In this document: positions 56,852 to 64,000 of the stretch, in pieces
Layout of the letters: every line of letters starts with the position of its first letter
Numbering within the stretch: the first letter of the stretch is position 1
Assembly: GCA_026214975.1 (NCBI GenBank)
Contig: CM047817.1
Coordinates: 93,662,773 to 93,726,772, forward strand
DNA length: 64,000 bases
Origin: Gentiana macrophylla
Lineage: Eukaryota; Streptophyta; Magnoliopsida; Gentianales; Gentianaceae
Direction of reading: 5' to 3'
Position numbers and translations under genes: made by a program
The notes under the pieces: generated by a model
What the model saw: the letters and a program-made list of their open reading frames with translations, nothing else
Databases searched by the model: none
Told to the model about the DNA's origin: nothing

Positions 56852-57300
56852 TAGCTATAAAGGCCCCTTCGAGGAAGTTGTCAAAGTCCCCAAAAATTTG
56901 AAGGCCAGCCCTGCTCTCACCGAACCGAAAGAGACCCAAACTACAAAATGTATGTGACACAAAAATCTTGATATGATCTTTCTCTATATACTCCATGATT
57001 TGGATCAGAAACTATAAACTTCATACACATACTCTTTATATATACTCATCATTATTAGTTGCTATCATAACCTTATAGTCGTCAAGAACATCATCATATT
57101 TGAAGCCGTAAAAAGATATTCTTCCCCTCTTCTTCTGATGATCATCATCTCTGAAATCATAAGAAGGTACATCACAAGATGAATTCGTAACTGGATTACA
57201 CACAGATATATCATATTCAGATACGATGTTTTGTAACTGTGTTACAACACTTCTGTGATTCCTTGCTATATATTCCATGCGCTTATTTAAGGTTCAAACA
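56830..57300 (-). pseudogene. F-box-associated (FBA) fragment
   Basis: The minus strand 57278-57036 reads EYDISVCNPVTNSSCDVPSY, then ISFYGFKYDDVLDDYKVMIA, which is the central FBA region. After a shift near 57040 it continues KEYVYEVYSF and SKSWSI with stops, then decays into the poly-A tract. No F-box is found upstream on this strand within 300 bp, so the 5' part is missing. Confidence 0.75.
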
Positions 57301-57540
57301 AAGCAACGTCGTTTCAGTATATACAAACACATTGAAGAATAAGAGAAAAAGAAAAAAGGAGAGAGATAATCCCATTCCATAACAAAATTTAAGCAAAGTA
57401 AAGTATTCAACCACACATCAACACATAATTCTAGAAAATAATTCAGATGCATATATACAGCTTTAGATTTGCTGTTAAAAAAAATTAATAATTTACTACT
57501 TTTGTTCCATTAACAAGCAATATCAAGCACAAGAAATCAA

Positions 57541-57905
57541 CAGACTTTATAGCTGCTGCTTCTTCTTCTTCTTGGGACTTTCTCCAAATGTACTCTCCAC
57601 CGTCTCGGCCTGCGGATGAGGCTGAACAAGACTGCCGACAAACTCTAGCCGTTCCCCTATGTAACAATTACCACCGGATACTTGAACCATTGTAACTTGA
57701 TGACCCACTATATCATACAAGAAAATCATCGACTTGTTACTTGTTGTGTTGTTACAGAAACATATAAGTTTTCTCTCTATGATTATCCTCTAAAAGAGCC
57801 ACGGGTGAATATAAGCACAAGATATTTGGTGAATTACGTATAGGTATCATTGTCCATGAATCTTTCAAACCGTAATCCTTCATCACCCATAAATCAAATG
57901 TCTCA
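57541..57905 (-). pseudogene. F-box protein C-terminal fragment
   Basis: The minus strand reads FDLWVMKDYGLKDSWTMIPI, then VALLEDNHRE, and after a shift MIFLYDIVGHQVTMVQVSGG, RLEFVGSLVQPHPQ and a basic Lys-rich tail ending at 57541. It is a close paralogue of 45447-45852. It lies upstream of the FBA fragment on the same strand, the reverse of the order in a real gene, so the two belong to different copies or to a rearranged one. Confidence 0.8.
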
Positions 57906-58308
57906 CTCCTGGCCTCCATTGAAAAGAGCAACGATAGATCCCTAACAAATAATCTATCTGTATCATAATATTATTTTGTCTTTGTTGGAATCTTACCATA
58001 TGTAGCATTACAGTTACCGAAATTCTGCAAGCCCTCTGTGCCTCATATTTTTTATCATCTTTTTTCACCTGCAATACTGAGCACAACAGAAGAGAACTAT
58101 AAGCAAAATCAAATCTTACAACGTAACGTACTCCCAGCCACCACATGTACTTTCCAACCTCATCTCACATCATAATCTCTAGAAAACAGAAAATTGAAAT
58201 CTCTAGACAACATACATATATAGTTCAAGCAATGTTTCATAAAAACGAGAAAAGAAAAACAGAGTTTGAAGTTACTCATTAGTACGTACGTACCTTGAGC
58301 GCACACAA
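57906..58308. other. Spacer downstream of the NLR gene
   Basis: No supported gene; holds the NLR 3' flank. Confidence 0.5.
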
Positions 58309-61300
58309 TTACTGTTCAATGACTCGAACTTGCAGGCTATCATTTCCCATATCCAGCTGCACTTCCTGAATTTGAATTGCTGCCTTACCTACTTCTTCTT
58401 TGCAATCGTATACTTCAATAACTGTCAAAGTTGGAACTTCCGCAAAAGAGAAAGGGATCTCCACAAGATTATAGCAGGATTCCACAACGATCTGCTCTAG
58501 CCAAGGGAAGGTTTCACGTGATGCAGTCCATTCTGCAACATCTAATCCGTATAGTTTCAAGAACTTCAGCTTTGGAAATTTCACAGCCATTACACATCTA
58601 CTCCCCTGGAATGCTTTCGTCATCAGCTTCAGAACCTCAAGACAAGGTAGCTTTGCGATTGCATAAAATTCACTCCAAGGTAGATCGACACCCTCTAAAC
58701 TCAATTTCTTGAGTGTTGTGGGGAAGCTCGGTACACAGGGGTAAAAAGCTCCATCAGAAACTATATTCAACGATTCGAGCTTCGTAAGATATTCGTCCAA
58801 CTTTGGCAATTGTTCGAATTTCTTTCGCCAATCCCAACAAGTATAATAATAGCAGCTCAACTTCCGAACGTTTGATAGCCTTCTCAATAACTCTACTCCA
58901 GATTCTCCATAAGTAATAGTCACCGAAGAAAAACTTTCAATATTAGGAAGTTTTGATGAATCCTTCCCCACGTCATTATCCAATTCAACAACAGCTTTTC
59001 GTCCTACATCAACATGCTTCAGTCTCTTCATCTTCCAGATTGTTTCCGGCAAACATATTTTTGTATCGGAGAAGCATTTTAGAACGAATGTTTCTAGGTT
59101 CCAAAGGTTGGCTATTATTGATGGGATTGGAACGGAGCTTAATGTGTGGGTCTTGAGTGTCAGGTATCTAAGATTGACTAACTTTGTTACTTCTTTTGGG
59201 AAAGTATCAGCATCGGCCTTAACATCCAACACTTGTACAAGTTTAACATTGCTCAAAGGTAACGCATCCACAGAGCAAGGGGAATTGGGACAATAATAAA
59301 TTAGAGTGTGTGCAGTAGAGTGGCCTCTTCTTGCCTCCGCATTATCTTCAGTTTCCAACTTAACATGAATGCAGAGACGATATTGTTTATATATTTCAAT
59401 GAATGCAGAGAATACGTTTGAGCCGTTTGATCTTTCAATGAAGTGGAAAAAATGCTCCTCTTGGGCTTTGATTCGGCAGAACTCACGTACTATTTCATGA
59501 ACCTCACAGCGTTTAATTCCACCTGTGGAACTTCTTTGATGGACAATCACTAGGCTACGGTGAACCAGATCATTCAAATATTGCTTTGCCATGCTAAGAA
59601 AGTTGCTACTGCTCTCAGAAGACTTAGGTACAAATCCTTCAGCTGCCCACAACAACACTAATCTTTTTGCACTAATATTTTTCTTCTTTAAAAATGCTCC
59701 AAAATAAAGCAAGCATGACTTTAAAGCCTCAGGTAAATGCATGTAACTCAATTCTATAATGTCCTTACAGCCTTCGGTAGAGAGATGAAAACTAAGGTCA
59801 TCTGCTATCTCATTCCATGAAGACCAGATTTCAGGTTTTCTTGCAAGAAGACCAGCTATTACCACAACAGCCAGTGGTAGACCTTGGCATTTTTTCGCGA
59901 TCGACAATCCTACCTCCTGAAGATGTGAAGGGCAAGGACGCTTGTGGAATACTTTTGCTTGTAACAACTTCCAACTTTCTTCAATCGAGAGAAAACGAAG
60001 ATAATGAGGCATACAATTTGATTTTACTTTTTTAGGGACATCACTGTTCCGAGTAGTGAATACAATTCTACTTCCATTGGAGTCATCTGGAAATGACTGC
60101 TTTACACCTTCCCACGCACCGACATCCCAAATGTCATCCATAATAATAAGATACCTATTGCCTTTCAAGCATTTGCGCAATATATCTGCTAAATCGTCTT
60201 CCATCATGACACGAATATCAACATCATTAATCACAATGATTTCTCTTAAAATCTCAAGCAATAAGCGCCTAATATTATGGTCTGGACCAACATAACAGAA
60301 TGCACGTTTATGAAAATGATGTCTAACAAGAGGTTCATTAAAGAGCTTCCTGGTAAGAGTAGTCTTACCAAGCCCACCCATGCCCACAATCGGGACAATG
60401 TCAAGACGTGCACTTCCCCCCATGATTCGTTCAATTAGTACTTGTTCTTCATCTTTAAAACCCACCACAGTTTCAGCAAACTCCAAAATCGGAGGCATGT
60501 AGACAGAAGGCGATTCGGAAACATCAACTCCAGTACCAGCTGCAATTCCGTGAATGTGGTTGGTATTAAGCTCCCCAAACTCATTTTGAATATCCTTAAT
60601 TTTGACTAGGACATAAGACAAACAAGACATATGGTACCATATAGGATGATCAATGGTAAAAGATGAATTGACAGCGAGTTCTGCCTGGTATGCTACATCG
60701 ATCATTCGGTCCAATAGATCTTTAAGCTCTTCGTGTTCGCCTTGGAGTTGGAGGAGCTTCTCCCAAATAACATGGATTGACCGACTTAGAGACGTTAATT
60801 CCTCCTTAACTCTAATAAGATGTTTGGCAAAAGGGGCAATGTTTGGGTTGCATTCCATCATTGTCGTCAGATGTTCAATCTTCCCTAAGAGACGTTCAAC
60901 AAAGCCGAGTCTGTCTGTCCTAGGCAGAATGAAATCTGGAATCCGGACGTGATGCTCTTCGACTCGTCCCCTGAAATTGCGAATCTTGCTTAGTTGTATA
61001 TCCCTGTCTATTGTCAAGTCCCCTGAAAGGGAAGCGTCACCAAGAAGAAGAGCCTCTGCAGGATGGAAAGTCAATGCATAATCTTCTGCAGCAGGTGGAA
61101 CAGTTAAGTAGCTTATGAGGAATATCAACCCCTCACGAAGGGCTTCATTGAAATCCTTCAAAGCCATAGCCTCTACCATAAAATCAGCAAAACTTATAAC
61201 GAATTCGTTGTATAGGAAAGTAGCATCAGCACGTGACGACTTCATGGCTGCAAAACACATCTCTATGAACTCAGGAGTGCAAGGGTTGACCTTGCGCAGC

Positions 61301-61986
61301 AGATCATCAATCCAAAGATTCATTCTGCTGCTTTCGATTCTTCCCTCATCTTCCATATCACTTGCCCAGTAAAGACATGTCAGACAAGCTGCCTTATTAG
61401 CCCACGTATGAGCATGTATCATGAAATCTCTCAACTCCTTGACATCATCTGGGCATCTCCTAGCAGTAAAATCTACTATATGCCTTAATGATAAGAGTTT
61501 CTCTCTGAGCTTTTGGAATTGTTCATATTCCGCAGCAGGGAGACAGTTTGAATTGTTGAGGATTTCATCAAGGAATTCCAGTATCTGATCACCCGGGAAA
61601 GGCTTGGACTGAAATGAGCTGGACATAAACTGCACGCAATATTTCTTGATTTCTCCCTTACATTGTTGGATTTTGTCGCCCAATTTGGAGAACAGCCTAT
61701 TCCAAACTTGGAACTTCTTTTTCATTGCTTGACGCCCAGCATTATAAAGGCCATCTCCAGATCTGTCCCATATGCCTTCAATGGAAGAAAGCATACAAAA
61801 TATTAACTTACGATCCATATCATTATTATCAGGGTCCGAAGTGATGAGGCAACGCAGGAACCTTCGAAGAAATCTGAGGTCAACTATGAAAGGTTGAATT
61901 TGTGCTTTCAAAGGGTCAGCAAATTCGGGATAGCTAATTAGTTTAGACAAGGCTTCAAGAGCAGAATCCACAAAAGTGTGAACCAT
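58309..61986 (-). CDS. NLR immune receptor, R1/Prf/Sw-5b type (SD-CC-NB-ARC-LRR)
   Basis: One unbroken 1225-residue frame from ATG at 61986. A long N-terminal region (about 1-350) matches the solanaceous domain of R1, Prf and Sw-5b (PF12061-like), followed by a coiled-coil region (about 360-480, ending VAYQAELAVNSSF). The nucleotide-binding part has P-loop GMGGLGKTT (535-543), kinase-2 YLIIMDDIWD (612-621), RNBS-B GSRIVFTTRN (638-647), GLPL (702-705) and RNBS-D CLLYFGAF (758-765). The MHD position reads VHE (829-831). Leucine-rich repeats run from about 900 to 1200. NLRs of this class sense pathogen effectors at or under the plasma membrane; many act through NRC helpers. No MADA motif is seen at the N-terminus, consistent with a sensor. 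The neighbours are only pseudogenes. Confidence 0.95.
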   Translation of the reverse strand: MVHTFVDSALEALSKLISYPEFADPLKAQIQPFIVDLRFLRRFLRCLITSDPDNNDMDRKLIFCMLSSIEGIWDRSGDGLYNAGRQAMKKKFQVWNRLFSKLGDKIQQCKGEIKKYCVQFMSSSFQSKPFPGDQILEFLDEILNNSNCLPAAEYEQFQKLREKLLSLRHIVDFTARRCPDDVKELRDFMIHAHTWANKAACLTCLYWASDMEDEGRIESSRMNLWIDDLLRKVNPCTPEFIEMCFAAMKSSRADATFLYNEFVISFADFMVEAMALKDFNEALREGLIFLISYLTVPPAAEDYALTFHPAEALLLGDASLSGDLTIDRDIQLSKIRNFRGRVEEHHVRIPDFILPRTDRLGFVERLLGKIEHLTTMMECNPNIAPFAKHLIRVKEELTSLSRSIHVIWEKLLQLQGEHEELKDLLDRMIDVAYQAELAVNSSFTIDHPIWYHMSCLSYVLVKIKDIQNEFGELNTNHIHGIAAGTGVDVSESPSVYMPPILEFAETVVGFKDEEQVLIERIMGGSARLDIVPIVGMGGLGKTTLTRKLFNEPLVRHHFHKRAFCYVGPDHNIRRLLLEILREIIVINDVDIRVMMEDDLADILRKCLKGNRYLIIMDDIWDVGAWEGVKQSFPDDSNGSRIVFTTRNSDVPKKVKSNCMPHYLRFLSIEESWKLLQAKVFHKRPCPSHLQEVGLSIAKKCQGLPLAVVVIAGLLARKPEIWSSWNEIADDLSFHLSTEGCKDIIELSYMHLPEALKSCLLYFGAFLKKKNISAKRLVLLWAAEGFVPKSSESSSNFLSMAKQYLNDLVHRSLVIVHQRSSTGGIKRCEVHEIVREFCRIKAQEEHFFHFIERSNGSNVFSAFIEIYKQYRLCIHVKLETEDNAEARRGHSTAHTLIYYCPNSPCSVDALPLSNVKLVQVLDVKADADTFPKEVTKLVNLRYLTLKTHTLSSVPIPSIIANLWNLETFVLKCFSDTKICLPETIWKMKRLKHVDVGRKAVVELDNDVGKDSSKLPNIESFSSVTITYGESGVELLRRLSNVRKLSCYYYTCWDWRKKFEQLPKLDEYLTKLESLNIVSDGAFYPCVPSFPTTLKKLSLEGVDLPWSEFYAIAKLPCLEVLKLMTKAFQGSRCVMAVKFPKLKFLKLYGLDVAEWTASRETFPWLEQIVVESCYNLVEIPFSFAEVPTLTVIEVYDCKEEVGKAAIQIQEVQLDMGNDSLQVRVIEQ

Positions 61987-62189
61987 TTTTCACTCCCCTG
62001 AAATGCTCAAGCAAGCAGTTGAGGGAATGGTTTTTTTTTCTTTTTTCTTTTTCTTCCACCTCACTATATGTTATCAATGAAGCTTTGAATATTCAAACCA
62101 CCTTTCGTCATCACCGGTCATCCTGAATAATATAAGGGAAACTTGAAAAAATCATTATCATTATCATTACTATAATAAAAGAACGGGTG
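61987..62189. promoter_or_regulatory. NLR upstream region
   Basis: Contains a long pyrimidine tract (poly-T with TTC words at 62030-62055) 40-70 bp upstream of the start codon, probably within the leader. I do not see a clear TATA box close by. Confidence 0.35.
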
Positions 62190-62590
62190 TGTTTCCCCTT
62201 CAAGTGTTTCCTCCCTTTAAAATTGTTTTAACTATGGAAAATTAGGGATTAGGACATATTTCATATTTTTTTTAATTAACAGTCCTAGTTAACATTTTCT
62301 ATAGGCTGAAGGACATAATTTTAATAATATGACCGAAATGCCCTTACCTAACCCATTCTAATTGCATAACATAATTCTACGGCTTATCATTTCTCGCTTT
62401 GCAGAAATCGCTGATGAAGAACAAAAATTGCTTGGACGAAGTTCAATCGTAAATCCGCTATTGATTCTTTTCCAAATTCGCATTATCAATCATCTAATTC
62501 AAAGGATTCATTGTCAGCAGATCATTGATTCATCATGTGTATTTGCCACAAAAAAAAATCTGCTTATTGTTCAACGGGAGTGAGTTTTAT
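62190..62590. repeat. Possible Mutator-type terminus and captured exon
   Basis: The sequence aattagggattaggacat...tatgaccgaaatgccctt is of a type often found at ends of plant Mutator-like elements. It is followed by a strong acceptor (CGCTTTGCAG at 62396-62405) and a short open stretch (EIADEEQKLLGRSSIV). No partner end is in the window, so the call is tentative. Confidence 0.3.
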
Positions 62591-62607
62591 GAATGATATT
62601 TCAATCA

Positions 62608-62945
62608 TCTTAATGGAATTGAACATAAATCTGAGTTTCTTAAGTTTAATTCGTTATTCATCCTGACTTTGATGTTTATTTTCTGAATACTGTGTGTTTG
62701 ATGAGGAATATTGTGATTCACTGCTGATTTTCTTTGATTCCTTTGTTACCCCAATAGTAGAACATAAATTCTGTGTTTTATAAGTTGAATTTAAATCTTC
62801 CTAATGAATTTGAACATAAATCTGAGTTTTTCAAGTTTAATTTGTTTTTCATCCTGAGTTTGATGTTTATTTTCTGAATACTTTGTGTTTGATCAGAAAT
62901 AGCGTGATTCACTGCTGATTTTCTCTGAGTACTTTGTTGATTCAC
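62608..62945. repeat. 190-bp direct duplication
   Basis: TTGAACATAAATCTGAGTTT and the following 130 bases (ATCCTGA.TTTGATGTTTAT) occur at 62611 and again at 62801, about 190 bp apart. AT-rich, not coding. Confidence 0.8.
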
Positions 62946-63111
62946 TGTTGATTTTTAGTGTACTTGTTGTGCTAATTAATAGTAACATTTGAATTTCTGA
63001 TGTACTTTATTTTCTCTGATTACTTTGTATTTTTAGTGTAATTGTTGTGCTAATAGTAACATTTAAATTTCATGTGCCTGTTCATCCTGTTCATGTGTCT
63101 ACATTTCGTAG

Positions 63112-63293
63112 GAAAATTAGACCATGTGTTCGGAAGGCAAGAGCAAATCGAGCGTGTTACTCAAATATTAGGTCGTAGGACAAAGAACAATCCTGCGTTA
63201 TCGGTGAGCCTGGAGTTGGAAAAAATTCTATCGGTGAAGGGCCTTGCTCGATTGCATTGTCAAGGGGTGACATGGAAAGACGGTACTAGATAG
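63112..63293 (+). pseudogene. ClpC-like chaperone exon fragment
   Basis: After an acceptor (TTTCGTAG) the plus strand reads GKLDHVFGRQEQIERVTQIL and GRRTKNNPAL, the start of the first AAA domain of ClpC/Hsp100 (plastid chaperone). A one-base shift then moves to GEPGVGKNSI, the Walker A motif with Asn where Thr is expected. It ends in a stop at 63291-63293. Neither flanking exons of a ClpC gene nor the following DMGLLVAG-type segment are seen. It is best explained as an exon captured by a mobile element or left from a duplication. Confidence 0.75.
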
Positions 63294-64000
63294 CGACCAA
63301 CCGATACATTATTTCACTATTCTTGCTTCTCTCTTCAACGTGATATTTATTTTCGTTATTCCACTTTTCTTGTGATCATCAAGCCCCTTTAATTTGTATT
63401 AGTTTTGTCTTTCCCGAGTGTGTATATATACTTGATTTTTCTTTCTAAAAATTAAGTTCTGACAGCCTCTGTTCCTGAAGTGTGCATTTTTTTACATGTA
63501 ATCTTGCTTTAAACATGCACTGGTTTACTTACAAATTGTATCATGAAATTAATTCATTTGATTGTGTTTAGTGTAGTGTGCTTTTAAAAATGTTGTTGTT
63601 TTTCGGTGCACATAGGCATCTGTTGCTTCCTTTTGTTCTAGGTTTGTTCTTATTACTTATTATCCTCCTTTAATATAAAGTGATTATGTGTTTGTTCGGA
63701 TGATAGTACTTTCCAAATCATGGTTTGTATTTTAAAACAAATAAATGTAGCCCTCGTTGTGCTGTGCCAGAATTTAGTGTGTTTTTATAGGATGTTGCTG
63801 CTTCTATAATGAGAATGAGATGATGAAGGGAAGAAATGGAAAAAAAAGGGTTTAGCATAATGTTTTAGATTGTTGAGAAGACAATGCAATGCACCAAGAC
63901 ATTTCCTGACATACTATTACTTTAATCATGCAGAGCTCTTATACAAATTAAAGGGCGATCGACTTTAAAAAAGTTGATTAATATAAGAAGTCGATCATTA
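63294..64000. other. AT-rich end of the window
   Basis: No gene, repeat family or RNA recognised. Confidence 0.5.

Noticed and set aside
58431..61372. Several plus-strand frames of 60-99 codons opposite the NLR
   Set aside because: Antisense shadows of a long intact coding frame.

Overview
This is a plant nuclear window from a dicot, probably an asterid such as Lamiales. Evidence for a plant: spliced genes, plant F-box/FBA genes, an NLR of the R1/Prf/Sw-5b type with a long solanaceous-type N-terminal domain, Ty1/copia and Ty3/gypsy LTR retrotransposons, Stowaway and CACTA MITEs, a Mutator-like element and a fragment of plastid ndhB. The asterid placement is an inference from the NLR class.

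Layout. 1-2.5 kb: tandem and inverted repeats and a decayed gypsy gag. 2.5-9.5 kb: a decayed copia RT followed by a structurally complete but coding-dead copia element (3610-9540, TSD TAATG), whose integrase is split by a 655-bp CACTA-type MITE full of CCGTCGCAAA repeats. 10-15 kb: two tandemly duplicated F-box relics on the minus strand, a plastid ndhB insertion and an F-box tail on the plus strand. 15-19 kb: AT-rich sequence with a Stowaway MITE and minisatellites. 19.15-45.85 kb: one F-box gene (plus strand) split by a 25.5-kb nested insertion. The outer element is a Tat-lineage gypsy (19903-45441, TSD AGTGT) with dual RNase H and two antisense genes that have their own TATA boxes. An Athila-like gypsy (26324-38578, TSD GGTTC) has inserted into it.

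46246-56529 is the most interesting part: a 10.3-kb Mutator-like element with about 245-bp terminal inverted repeats and a perfect 9-bp duplication CACACTGCC. It carries a DUF1985 plus Ulp1-type protease gene (plus strand), a compact REM-type double-B3 gene with an intact reading frame (plus strand), and a MuDR-type transposase with SWIM and CCHC zinc fingers (minus strand). About 30 copies of an 18-bp quasi-palindrome built on CTACGTTTAAACGTAG sit in the inverted repeats, in the first intron and between the genes. The two outer genes start inside the repeat arms and point inward, as in maize MuDR.

56.5-64 kb: two more F-box fragments, one intact 1225-residue NLR gene (58309-61986, minus strand) and a ClpC-like exon fragment. 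The only coding genes with intact frames are the NLR and the B3 gene. Nearly all other frames are broken by one-base indels, which reflects decay, assembly error or both.
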